Part shown: positions 49,481 through 59,322 of the stretch, piece by piece
Layout: every line of letters starts with the position of its first letter
Numbering within the stretch: the first letter of the stretch is position 1
Origin: Trichomonas vaginalis G3
Lineage: Eukaryota > Parabasalia > Trichomonadida > Trichomonadidae
Length of the DNA stretch: 64,000 bases
Assembly: GCF_026262505.1 (NCBI RefSeq)
Contig: NC_067206.1
Location: 4,802,879-4,866,878 of the forward strand
Direction of reading: 5' to 3'
Position numbers and translations under genes: made by a program
The notes under the pieces: model-generated
Told to the model about the DNA's origin: nothing
What the model saw: the letters and a program-made list of their open reading frames with translations, nothing else
The model's database searches: none

Positions 49481-50731
49481 TTACTTTCCTCTAAGATATT
49501 TAACAACTTCAGGGTGACCTTTTTCTTGTGCAACAGAGAGTGGAGTCCAGCCATATGCATTCTTTGAATTCATTTCAACTCCTGCAGCTATAAGACATTT
49601 AACAACTTCAAGACTACCATGGTTGCATGCCCAAAGGAGTGAAGTCAATCCTTTTGAATCTTTTGCATTTTTATTAACTCCAATAGAGAGAAGATATTTA
49701 ACAACTTCAAGACGATTAAAAATTGTTGCCCAAATGAGTGAAGTCTTACCTTCATAATCCTTTGCATCTTTATTAGCTCCAATAGAGATAAGATACTTAA
49801 CAACATCAAGACGACCTTCTCTTGATGCATAAATGAGTGGAGTAAATTGCCATTTACTTTTTATTTCTTTATCGCAGCCACATTGAATCAGATATTTAAC
49901 AAGTCTGAGATTTCCGCTTTCACTTGCATAATGAAAGATATTATTTTCATCATCAAATTTACCAAGTTTAGGAGATGTCTTTTTCCAAAGTCCCTCTTGA
50001 TATGCTTTTAATATCATCTTTTGATTTCCTTGTGATGAAAGTTCATCGAAGAATTTGTATATATCATAAAACTTATCTGAATTCTTAAATTCCATAATTT
50101 TCTTTAGAATTTCTGCATCTTGATTTGTTTGTTGAGGCATTTGATTTGTTTGTTGAGGCATTTGATTTGTTTGTTGATTTATTTGATTTGTTTGTTGAGG
50201 CATTTGATTGATTTGTTTTGTGATTTGATTGAATTTTGTTTCTATGTCTTGGAGGTCTTTCTTTAATCGGGTATTATCTTCTTTAGTTTGATTAAGTTGT
50301 GTTTTAAGTGATTCGAGTTCTTGGTCACTTTTTTGCTTTTGATTTTGAACTGTTGATAATTCTGTTTGAAGTTGTTGTATTTTCGCTGCTGAATCAGAAT
50401 TTTCTTTTTGTGTTTGCTTTAAAAAATTAATGACACCATTAAGGATTCTGATTTTCATGTATTTCTTGACTGATTTCAAAACTGAAACGACATCTTCATA
50501 ATTTTGTATAGAAACCTTTGTATCTCGAGCACAAACATATAATTTGTTTGCTTTGATTGTAGAATGTGATTGCTTCATAAGAGTATTGAAATCATTTGCA
50601 TTAAGAGTTGCGTATTTCAAGATTTCTTTGATATCATCGGTTTCGAATGTAGAAAATAACTTGTCTTCATCAATGTAATCTTTAATGTGGGCAGCTATGT
50701 ATTCAAAATTTTGAACCAGCCCTTCACTCAT
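49481..50731 (-). CDS. Coiled-coil ankyrin-repeat protein, 416 aa
   Basis: The amino-terminal 110 residues (FEYIAAHIKDYIDEDKLFSTFETDDIKEILKYA in part) are the domain that heads many trichomonad ankyrin proteins. Residues about 120-205 form a coiled coil, then a Gln/Asn repeat of the NQMPQQT type (about four units, encoded by a 21-base repeat at 50133-50215). The carboxy part carries about five ankyrin repeats (DVVKYLISIGANKDAKD and similar). I start it at the ATG at 50731 (MSEGLVQNF) because this matches the family's usual beginning; the frame is open further up. Intact. Likely a protein-binding scaffold. Confidence 0.88.
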   Translation of the reverse strand: MSEGLVQNFEYIAAHIKDYIDEDKLFSTFETDDIKEILKYATLNANDFNTLMKQSHSTIKANKLYVCARDTKVSIQNYEDVVSVLKSVKKYMKIRILNGVINFLKQTQKENSDSAAKIQQLQTELSTVQNQKQKSDQELESLKTQLNQTKEDNTRLKKDLQDIETKFNQITKQINQMPQQTNQINQQTNQMPQQTNQMPQQTNQDAEILKKIMEFKNSDKFYDIYKFFDELSSQGNQKMILKAYQEGLWKKTSPKLGKFDDENNIFHYASESGNLRLVKYLIQCGCDKEIKSKWQFTPLIYASREGRLDVVKYLISIGANKDAKDYEGKTSLIWATIFNRLEVVKYLLSIGVNKNAKDSKGLTSLLWACNHGSLEVVKCLIAAGVEMNSKNAYGWTPLSVAQEKGHPEVVKYLRGK

Positions 50732-50979
50732 TAATTTTAATTTTTTTTTTGAAAAAACAATAGAAATTAATTTGCTAAATTTTCTAGTGAAATAGTGATT
50801 GTAATATGATTCATTCATTCCTCCCATGTATACATATTGAAAATGATGATCACAAAGATTTCGATTAAAATTTGAGATTACAAGACATTTGAAATTCAGC
50901 TTGTAAAACTCTTTCAATTACATTGAAAGAACTTTGGTTAAATATATATATATAATGCTTAACATCTTTTATAGGAGCT

Positions 50980-52158
50980 TTATTTTTTTGAATCATGTGA
51001 TATACGAAGTCTCCTACGATGTGGAGGATTAGGTCTGTATCTCGGATCCAAACGCGTTCTTCCACCATGCGAAACAAGAAATTGGAACAATTTCCCATTA
51101 TACATTGCTCTATGAAGAGCGGTTTCTCCAATAATATTTTCTTCATTGATACTTATACCTTGTGATAAAAGAAATTCGACTATTTCTTGAGAAATCATTG
51201 CTGCATTAAAAAGAGCAGTTTCTCCATTTTCATCTTTTGCATTGATATTTGCACCAAGTGAAAGGAAATATTTGCAAAGTGATAGAATACCAAACGCTCC
51301 TGATTTAATAAAGCATTTGTTAACATTATTAGTTTGATCGAAATAAACAAAGAATGAATCAAGATTATTATATCTTGCGCAGAAATGCAACTTGATCTCT
51401 ATATTGTATTCATTCATCAAGAATGTAACAAAATCAATGTTGCGTGAAATAATTGCATATTCCATGCAAAATCTATCTGGTGTTTGATATTTCAAACATT
51501 CACTTATGATCTCTGGATTTCCGCCTAAAAATGAAAATTGTAGACATTCTTGTGTTATTTCTGAATTAAATTTTGTTCTCAATAACTTGAAACAATCAAC
51601 TGCTCCATGATAGCAACATAATTCAAGTAATGAATATCCTACATGAGAGTATGGATATAAATCGCTTTTAAGTTTTTGATTTTTATCAAAATCATCTCTT
51701 TCAGTGGATAAGATGAACCTTTCTTTGTCATTATACATAATAGCTCTGTAAATTGTATCTTCTGAATGAATATCCAGTTTTCCGAAGTTATATTTTTCGA
51801 AATTATCAGAATTGTTTAATTTAATTCCATATTCTTTATAAAACAAGTAGAAAGAAATAAGTTCCACTTTGCGGACATCTTCCACATGGAAATCATCATA
51901 TATGAGCTTGGCAAGATATAAATAAGACTTTACATAGCGATTGTTATACGGTATGATATTTAAAATATCTTTGATTAGATTTTGAGGAAGATATATCTTT
52001 GAATCAATCAAATCTGTTTTGATCATTATGTAAATTTTGTTTAATTCTTCTTCATTTTCCGTTTTTAGCTGATACAAAGCATCATATGAATCTATGTAGT
52101 ATTTGTAGGCGCTTCGCAACTCGTTGTATTTATTTTGATAAATGGTTTGAGCAGACAT
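50980..52158 (-). CDS. DUF3447-type ankyrin protein, 392 aa
   Basis: The amino half is a helical domain (NKYNELRSAYKYYIDSY; LPQNLIKDILNIIPYNN) followed by divergent ankyrin-like helices, as in the DUF3447 proteins greatly expanded in T. vaginalis. The carboxy half has clearer ankyrin repeats (LGANINAKDENGETALFNAA; QGISINEENIIGETALHRAM), then a basic tail (RPNPPHRRRLRISHDSKK). Start at the ATG at 52158. It runs head-to-tail with the ankyrin gene at 49481, with about 250 bases between. Related but not identical in design. Confidence 0.88.
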   Translation of the reverse strand: MSAQTIYQNKYNELRSAYKYYIDSYDALYQLKTENEEELNKIYIMIKTDLIDSKIYLPQNLIKDILNIIPYNNRYVKSYLYLAKLIYDDFHVEDVRKVELISFYLFYKEYGIKLNNSDNFEKYNFGKLDIHSEDTIYRAIMYNDKERFILSTERDDFDKNQKLKSDLYPYSHVGYSLLELCCYHGAVDCFKLLRTKFNSEITQECLQFSFLGGNPEIISECLKYQTPDRFCMEYAIISRNIDFVTFLMNEYNIEIKLHFCARYNNLDSFFVYFDQTNNVNKCFIKSGAFGILSLCKYFLSLGANINAKDENGETALFNAAMISQEIVEFLLSQGISINEENIIGETALHRAMYNGKLFQFLVSHGGRTRLDPRYRPNPPHRRRLRISHDSKK

Positions 52159-54365
52159 GATAAAAATTTAAAAATTACCAACAAAATAAAATAAAAAGTC
52201 ATATATTTGCTTTTTACCATATAAAATATCTTTGAAATTTAGAAGCAGAAAGAAAAAAAGGAGGGAACTCATTTTTTAGACCAAAAAAGTGGCACCTGAG
52301 TATATTGTTTCTGCTTTATCTGATCATTAAAACGGAATTGATCCACGTTATTAGTATGAAACAATGATATACTAGGGACTAAAGAATATTAATATTACAA
52401 AAACCCAATTATTCGATGTTCAACTCATCATATCTTGCATTAAAGTTGATACCTTTATTTTTTCGAAATATTACAACAGTAGCAACCTTACGTATTACCA
52501 ATGATAGCCAGAGTACTATTTTGGCATAAAAAATTTAAAACGATATTAAAACAACAGATTGACTAGTCATTCTGGTATAGTATCATGCATACTACCAGGT
52601 GATAAAATCTCAAATATCTTAGCTTAACTTCCGTTTGATTATGAGATACAGATCTAATGTTGCTTGTTTTGTAGCCATAGTCACTAACTAATAACATTAT
52701 TATGATAAGAAGACTAAATGTGCGAGTTTAATATACATTTGATTCAGATTTATTATCGAAAATCAAATCACAATATATATCTTGAACTCATCTGTTAATA
52801 AAATCATGATATTATTGATTGTTTTCCAGATGTTTACAATATTTTCTAAACATGTGAATATAATCCTGAATTTGAACCAGAAAAAATAATTAATTACTAA
52901 CAATGGATGGTTATCTATAAAGAATAATATATTATTTTTGATAGTAAACTATGACTGATTTATAATTTAGGAATATATACTTCTTTTCTATATCTTTGAA
53001 AAATAGTTATATGATTTTGCTGTATATGTGATATATTTTAGTAGAAATATTATAGAATAACAAAAATAAAGAGGTTTTATCGATTTATAATACAATGAAA
53101 ATGGTTTATTTTTCTCTAAATTATAAATTTTCAAAAAAATTAACCTCATAGGCTTTTTCTAAAATGAAAAAAATTTGGAGAAATTCACCAAGGAGAACTT
53201 CATTCTAGGTGTCCAAAGCAATTCCTATCAGTCAAAAAAGCCTCGAAAATTTTAAATATTGATATCGATTTTCATCAATCACTTAAAATCGATTGTTTGT
53301 AGTCGATGTTATCACATATTATTAAATTCTAATATACTTGAACATACTACAAATTGTTTTTGAAACTTATCAACATTTCGCGCAATTTAACAATACTCCA
53401 ACTCTCATACACAGTTCTCATTACCACAGTCTCATTTTAAGAAGAAATGATTAATAAAATCTAAGATCTAACGATTTAATTACCAATTCGAATAATATTT
53501 TTAATTATATAATACTTATTTGTGCATGTTTTTATATACAGATGTAGAAAGAAAAACGAATAAAGTGTTACTTCAGAAAAATACCTGAAAGCACCCTAAT
53601 CATTAAACAATTTACTTTTTAGCATCGAATTTTGCTCGTCTTGAGCCATATTTTTCGTTTAATTTTCATAATACGATAATACATATGGGTTATCAAGTAA
53701 AGTATGGATATTTTAGAAGATGATAATATATCTCGAAATCAAACGAAAGTCATTCTATGAGTCCATACACACTATTACTATACTTCATATGTCAAGCATA
53801 ATGGGAACAATTTTGGTCGATACCTTTGTTGTCGACGAAGTTCCCCCCTTTTGAAAGAAATGCTATATTATGCATGTGGAAAACAATGATCCCAAAGATT
53901 TCGATTAATGTAGAAGATTTTATTCAAAATATAATGTTGCATTAACTGCACGTAGTGTACTAGGTTCATTTTATACATATAATTTCACCTTGTGAATCCC
54001 TTTAATATTTTTTCACTCCCCATAATAAAAACCGAACAATAGCAAAATAACCGTAAAAAATCTATCAAAAATTTCATGAAATCATTTTATACATATCATA
54101 CTCTACTTCCAATGTAGATGATAATTTCCAAGTGAGGACAGATTGGCAGTTTTCAATTTTTTTGGAAAATTCATTCATACATAACATATAATGAATTTAA
54201 TTAATTCTCAGACCAAGCTTTTCAATTTTTCAATTGAGAGTATTCAAATAAATTGAAATAATTGCTATCAAAAATAATGTAAAAAAGTTAGTTCATTTAT
54301 CCTTGACAATACTGTCTAAGCAAAATATCTAAAAATAGGAAAAAATTCGTTAGTAGTTTTTTAAT
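52159..54365. other. AT-rich intergenic DNA
   Basis: More than 2 kb with no supportable gene. About 30 bases at 53877-53910 (ATGATCCCAAAGATTTCGAT type) resemble the sequence upstream of the ankyrin gene near 50845-50875, suggesting a relic of a similar locus. Confidence 0.5.
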
Positions 54366-54370
54366 TCACT
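54366..54370 (+). promoter_or_regulatory. Inr (TCACT) of alpha-tubulin
   Basis: TCACT with +1 A at 54368, giving an 11-base leader before the ATG at 54379. Confidence 0.75.
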
Positions 54371-54378
54371 CTTCATCA

Positions 54379-55737
54379 ATGCGTGAAGTTATCTCTATCC
54401 ACGTTGGACAGGCCGGTGTTCAAATCGGTAACGGCTGCTGGGAACTCTACTGCCTCGAGCACGGTATCCAGCCAGATGGCCAGCTCCCATCCGACAAGAC
54501 AATCGGTGTCGAAGATGATGCTTTCAACACCTTCTTCTCCGAGACAGGCGCCGGCAAGCACGTCCCACGTGCTGTTTTCGTCGATCTTGAACCAACAGTC
54601 GTCGACGAAGTCCGCACAGGCACATACCGCCAGCTTTTCCACCCAGAGCAGCTCATCTCCGGCAAGGAAGATGCCGCTAACAACTACGCTCGTGGCCACT
54701 ACACAGTTGGTAAGGAAATCATCGATCTCACACTCGACCGCATCCGTAAGCTTGCTGATCAGTGCACAGGTCTTCAGGGCTTCCTTATCTTCCACTCCTT
54801 CGGTGGTGGCACAGGTGCTGGCTTCGGCTCCCTCCTTCTCGAGCGTCTTTCTGTCGACTACGGCAAGAAGTCCAAGCTCGAATTCACAGTCTACCCATCT
54901 CCACAGGTTTCCACAGCCATCGTTGAGCCATACAACTCCATTCTCGCTACACACTCCATGATCGATCACTCCGACTGCGCTTTCATGGTCGATAACGAAG
55001 CTCTCTACGATCTCTGCCGCCGTGCCCTCGATATCGAGCGCCCAACATACACCAACCTCAACCGTCTCATCGGCCAGGTTGTTTCCTCCCTCACAGCCTC
55101 CCTCAGATTCGATGGTGCCCTCAACGTCGACTTCACAGAGTTCCAGACAAACCTTGTCCCATACGCTCGTATCCACTTCCCAATCTGCTCTTATGCTCCA
55201 GTCATTTCTGCAGAGAAGGCCTACCACGAGCAGCTCTCTGTTGCCGAAATCACAAACTCACTCTTCGAGCCAGCCAACATGATGGTTAAGTGCGACCCAC
55301 GTCACGGCAAGTACATGGCTTGCACACTCCTTTACCGTGGTGATGTCGTTCCAAAGGATGTCTCCGCTGCTGTCGCAACAATCAAGACAAAGCGCACAAT
55401 CCAGTTCGTCGACTGGTGCCCAACAGGCTTCAAGATGGGTATCAACTACCAGCCACCAACAGTCGTTCCAGGTGGCGACCTCGCAAAGGTCCAGCGCGCT
55501 GTCTGCATGCTCGCTAACACAACAGCCATCGCCGAAGCTTGGTCTCGCCTCGACCACAAGTTCGACCTCATGTACGCTAAGCGTGCTTTCGTCCACTGGT
55601 ACGTCGGTGAGGGTATGGAAGAAGCTGAATTCCCAGAAGCTCGTGAAGATCTTGCCCTCCTCGAGAAGGACTACGACGAAGTCGCTGCTGAGTCAGTCGA
55701 AGGTGGCGATGAGGAAGAAGATGGTGGCGAAATGTAA
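54379..55737 (+). CDS. Alpha-tubulin, 452 aa
   Basis: Full-length alpha-tubulin, the GTP-binding half of the microtubule dimer of axoneme, axostyle and spindle. It has [13 protein letters not shown] at the start, K40 (the axonemal acetylation site), the GTP loop GGGTGAG (142-148), and E254 in [11 protein letters not shown], the residue that drives GTP hydrolysis on beta-tubulin. The acidic tail ends [11 protein letters not shown]: Met, not Tyr, is last, so the detyrosination cycle cannot act on it. Codon use is strongly C-ending, as expected for a very highly expressed gene, and the stop is followed by A to give UAAA. No intron. Confidence 0.98.
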   Translation: MREVISIHVGQAGVQIGNGCWELYCLEHGIQPDGQLPSDKTIGVEDDAFNTFFSETGAGKHVPRAVFVDLEPTVVDEVRTGTYRQLFHPEQLISGKEDAANNYARGHYTVGKEIIDLTLDRIRKLADQCTGLQGFLIFHSFGGGTGAGFGSLLLERLSVDYGKKSKLEFTVYPSPQVSTAIVEPYNSILATHSMIDHSDCAFMVDNEALYDLCRRALDIERPTYTNLNRLIGQVVSSLTASLRFDGALNVDFTEFQTNLVPYARIHFPICSYAPVISAEKAYHEQLSVAEITNSLFEPANMMVKCDPRHGKYMACTLLYRGDVVPKDVSAAVATIKTKRTIQFVDWCPTGFKMGINYQPPTVVPGGDLAKVQRAVCMLANTTAIAEAWSRLDHKFDLMYAKRAFVHWYVGEGMEEAEFPEAREDLALLEKDYDEVAAESVEGGDEEEDGGEM

Positions 55738-55884
55738 ATTCGCTAATTCCTAAAAAGGTATTTTTATATCTTATGACAAACAGATTCTTTTTTTTATCTC
55801 ATAATTCAAAAAGAATTTTGATATGTTTTCTAAATAATTTTCAATTTTTACTGATAAGATAAATTCTTTTATTGCAAATGTCAA

Positions 55885-55964
55885 GGTCATTTGGCCGAGT
55901 GGTCTAAGGCGCCAGTTTAAGGCACTGGTCCGCGAGGGCCTGGGTTCGAACCCCAGAGTGACCA
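55885..55964 (+). tRNA. tRNA-Leu (AAG)
   Basis: Class II tRNA with a full cloverleaf. The acceptor stem GGTCATT pairs with AGTGACC. The D arm TGGCCGAGTGG serves as A box. The anticodon stem CCAGT/ACTGG holds the loop TTAAGGC (anticodon AAG at 55919-55921). A long variable arm follows, then the T arm TGGGTTCGAACCCCA as B box. The discriminator base is A at 55964; CCA is not encoded. No intron. A run of six T follows directly as Pol III terminator. Confidence 0.97.
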
Positions 55965-55970
55965 TTTTTT
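55965..55970 (+). terminator. Pol III terminator of tRNA-Leu
   Basis: Six T immediately after the tRNA 3' end. Confidence 0.85.
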
Positions 55971-57478
55971 GCATTTTTGGTCATCGATTTTGTCAATGAA
56001 ATATGCATGACTTCTTTGATTCTCGAGAATATATCAATGAGATGCTATATTTTTCAGTAAAGAATTTAGTTCATTTGTTAATTCACTGAATAAATATAAA
56101 CAAGAACGAGATTTGAATAACAATAGATGAAACAATTGCTATGTTTTCGATTTTTACATGTTCATCCTTCTGTAATAAACTAAGGAAGATCACCGATTAT
56201 CCAATGATCGTGACTCTCGACATCAATGGTATTTGATTCAATAATGTATTGAATTTACCCCATCTTAGACGTGAGCACCATTGAAACTTGAATCAAGAAA
56301 TCGTGTCCATCAGTTATTGAGGAGTTATCCAGTGGTTTCCCTATGTCCAGGCTCTCAAATTGAGCAAGTGACAAACATTTCAATGTTGAATTTAAGGGTG
56401 CACACGAGAGGATCATGTAAACTTCAGAATTTAGAACCTTATTTTTAGGCATTATCTTGGCTACCTATTTAGGCTCGAAAAGCAAAAAATATCAAAAAAT
56501 ACAACTTGACTCCATTATGACCCTTTCATGGAGGTAGTTTTTCTCCGCTAGTATTTTCCCTTTGAATCTCTTTACAATTCGAAATCAAATTCAAAACTCA
56601 GTAGAAGAAAGGAAGAATCGACTTACTACGGTTGTAATACGAATAAATACATATATTTAATTATTTTTATTTACATAATAATTGTTTGAAGCTCATATTC
56701 CATCAAATTTTTAAATAAAAACATTAAAATGTTGAAAATGTTCATATATTTTAATAGGGTTTTGGCACTTTATTGAGGAATTACTACATACATAGTCGAA
56801 CTGAACTTGATATTTTGAAATTTAAATTATTTATCAAAATTAAAATTTAACTTGAAATTTATAATTATTTAGTCATATTTTGGATAATTCTAAGTAGATT
56901 TTGTAAAAAATCAAGAAAGAAAAATTTTAACGTGCTTTATTTTTTCTTTTTTATAATAATACATATTATTATATAATTAACATATTCATAATGTTTCACC
57001 CTTTCAAAAATATAATCCTCCTCCTCTCAAATAAACGTACATACGGGTGGCCTCTTTTTTCAAAAAATTAAAATTTGAAATTTTGGGCTCAAATATTAGA
57101 GATTTTTTCAACCTTCAACGATATATGTTGTCTATATCAGACCTCCTTTCTTTTTGATACTTAACATTGTTCCTAAATCTTAGCCGTTAAGGCTGTTCTG
57201 AAAATATTTTTTTTTCGAAAAAATTCGAAAAAAATTCTTAAAATTCAAAAATCCCTTAATTCCAGAGGATTTTGGGAAAAAGTTTTTACATGAACATGTG
57301 TATATTATATGAAGTATATTGATAAGGTAAAAATCAAATTTTATTGCATATTCATCGAGAAAATAAACTAACGAATCCCTCAAAATTGAGAGGGTAATCC
57401 TCCTCCTCTCAAATAAACGTACATACGGGTGCACCCTTAAAAGTTCAAAATATTAGAAAAAAAAATAATAAAAATATT
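55971..57478. other. Intergenic DNA with a 37-bp direct repeat
   Basis: Mostly AT-rich. At 56255-56452 (minus) an open frame has unusually protein-like composition (SLAQFESLDIGKPLDNSS), perhaps a decayed gene piece. An exact 37-bp direct repeat containing CAAATAAACGTACATACGGG occurs at 57013-57049 and 57395-57431. Confidence 0.5.
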
Positions 57479-57709
57479 TTACAAAAACAATTTGCAATTC
57501 TCGATTGCCTTAGCGTATCTTCCTTTCTTTTCCAATCCGTCTATCTGAGACATAACCTGCACAGCCTCGTTCATTGTCTTCTTGAACAGTTCTATCTGTT
57601 CTTTGATGGACTGAGGTAAATCAGCTGCTGGAGAATGAGATGAGCTGTGAATCAGCTGAGAAACAGTAGGAGTAAGAGCCGATTCAATTTTTGAGAAAAA
57701 AAAATAAAC
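57479..57709 (-). pseudogene. Coding-like fragment without start codon
   Basis: About 70 open codons with convincing protein character (ADLPQSIKEQIELFKKTMNE, MSQIDGLEKKGRYAKAIEN) ending at a TAAA stop. No ATG is found in frame at its upstream end, and the frame runs into the promoter of the divergent TBC-like gene. Probably the 3' end of a helical or coiled-coil gene that lost its front. Not recognised. Confidence 0.5.
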
Positions 57710-57710
57710 G

Positions 57711-57715
57711 TCACT
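57711..57715 (+). promoter_or_regulatory. Inr (TCACT) of the TBC-like gene
   Basis: TCACT with +1 A at 57713, giving a leader of 19 bases before the ATG at 57732. Confidence 0.6.
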
Positions 57716-57731
57716 TTTATATTCAAAAATA

Positions 57732-58817
57732 ATGAACGATCAGGAGCAGCATTTCGATGAAGTATTTCCAAGCGGTGTTGTTATGAGATCGGGCTTGACC
57801 GACCGAATTGTCAACTCCAATATTTGCAACTTAGGAATCAATTCAGCAATTTGGAAATTTTTACTTTATATCTGTGGCCAAAGCGAAGATTCAGTTCTCA
57901 CAGAAGAAAACTGGATCAACATAGTCAAAGAAAAAAGAAATCTTTATCAACAATATCAAGAAGAATTCAAGGAAGTTCCAAAAGAATCTTATCAACAAAT
58001 TATAGAAGCTGCAGAAAGAGATAACGAGCGCAATAGAGGAGAACTTACTACACAAGAACAACTTGACATGGCAAATATGATGATATATATGTATTTTCAC
58101 AAACATAATTTAACTATTGATGATTACTTCCAAGAATTTGCAATCTATGCAGCTGAATTAGTTTACATATACTCTAAAGAAATGACTACTACACCAGATC
58201 CCGAAAATCCTAATGGATATCAAATAATTTTCGATAAAAATTTCATTGAAGCAGATGTTTATTGGTCTTTTGAAGCAGAACTTAAAGTTCTTGCTCCACT
58301 CTGTGATCAACGTGATAATAGAAACGTTATTAACGCCTTTACAGACAAAATTTATCAATCTGTTACAGACAAAGCTTCAGGAGTAGCATTAGAGAGAATT
58401 AAAGACCTTGAAATGGATGTCGGCTCTTATTTCTTGAAAATTTGGATAAGAAATCTTTTTGGCAATATCTTCGAGAATCCAGAGGAAGTTTATACCTTTA
58501 TTTTTGCTAGCTTCCCTAAGACAGACTTTATTTCAAACCTCGCATGGATTTGCTTCCACGAAGGTTTATTTCACCCAGATGTTGAAAAAAATATTCGTGA
58601 AATACTCCTTAAGAGCAAATTCGATCCATTGCTACTTAGAAGAGCATTTAAGAAGACAATGCCAAATCAATACGGAAATATAAGCAAAGATTTGGGAGCA
58701 TTTTTGTCTTCTATCACTGAAAGTATTGAAACACAATACAGAGAAGTCATTGTTAAGAATTTGAAAGCACTTAACAACGCAATTCTTTCATTTAGCGGAC
58801 TTGGTAAGAGAAACTAA
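57732..58817 (+). CDS. TBC (Rab-GAP)-like protein, divergent, 361 aa
   Basis: All-helical protein with the layout of TBC domains, which accelerate GTP hydrolysis by Rab GTPases in membrane traffic. It has an early SAIWKFLLYICG helix (cf. the R-x-x-W-x-x-L-L start), a helix with RDNER in the place of the I-x-x-D-x-x-R arginine finger (residues about 95-100), DDYFQEFAIYAAELVYIY at the position of the YxQ glutamine finger, and a YFLKIWIRNLFG helix later. Both finger motifs are only approximate, so catalytic activity is doubtful. Intact, with a good Inr upstream. Confidence 0.6.
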   Translation: MNDQEQHFDEVFPSGVVMRSGLTDRIVNSNICNLGINSAIWKFLLYICGQSEDSVLTEENWINIVKEKRNLYQQYQEEFKEVPKESYQQIIEAAERDNERNRGELTTQEQLDMANMMIYMYFHKHNLTIDDYFQEFAIYAAELVYIYSKEMTTTPDPENPNGYQIIFDKNFIEADVYWSFEAELKVLAPLCDQRDNRNVINAFTDKIYQSVTDKASGVALERIKDLEMDVGSYFLKIWIRNLFGNIFENPEEVYTFIFASFPKTDFISNLAWICFHEGLFHPDVEKNIREILLKSKFDPLLLRRAFKKTMPNQYGNISKDLGAFLSSITESIETQYREVIVKNLKALNNAILSFSGLGKRN

Positions 58818-59322
58818 TTTTAATAGAGAGTTATTCATGTTTAATTTGTAATAAAACATATTTTGTATGTAGAAATCTAAATATCTATCTTATTAGTAAT
58901 TTTATATATTTCAGTTTTTTCGTGATTCCATTGTTTGACTGGGATACCATAATGGTGCTTTCGAGGCACATATTAAATAAATATTCCAAACTTATGAATG
59001 TATTCATTAAAACAAATTTAAAAATGAATCCGTTTATGCCCAGAATTTGACTTAAAAATTGAATATATGGCGGACAAAATAATAAACAAATATTGTAAAT
59101 CATATTCGTTGAAGCTGAATTTTAGGGATTCGCGCTCTGTTTATACAAAATCTTTAAACAAAATCCTCATACATCATACATTTATTATCTTTTGATTAAA
59201 TTTGTTCGGTATTTCGCTGTTTCAGATTAATAAATTAAATTTACATAGAGTATCTAGTTTAATGATATACAATCTGATGAAAATTTACAGTTTCCAAAAT
59301 TTTCAGCAAAAAAGTGATAAAA
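58818..59322. other. Intergenic DNA
   Basis: AT-rich spacer upstream of the ankyrin gene; the 72-codon frame on the minus strand is not supported. Confidence 0.5.

Noticed and set aside
54376-55596. Long open frames on both strands over alpha-tubulin (up to 283 codons antisense)
   Set aside because: These are shadows of the strongly biased, C-ending codon use of tubulin; their composition (Val/Cys/Glu or Ser/Thr-rich) is typical of such shadows.
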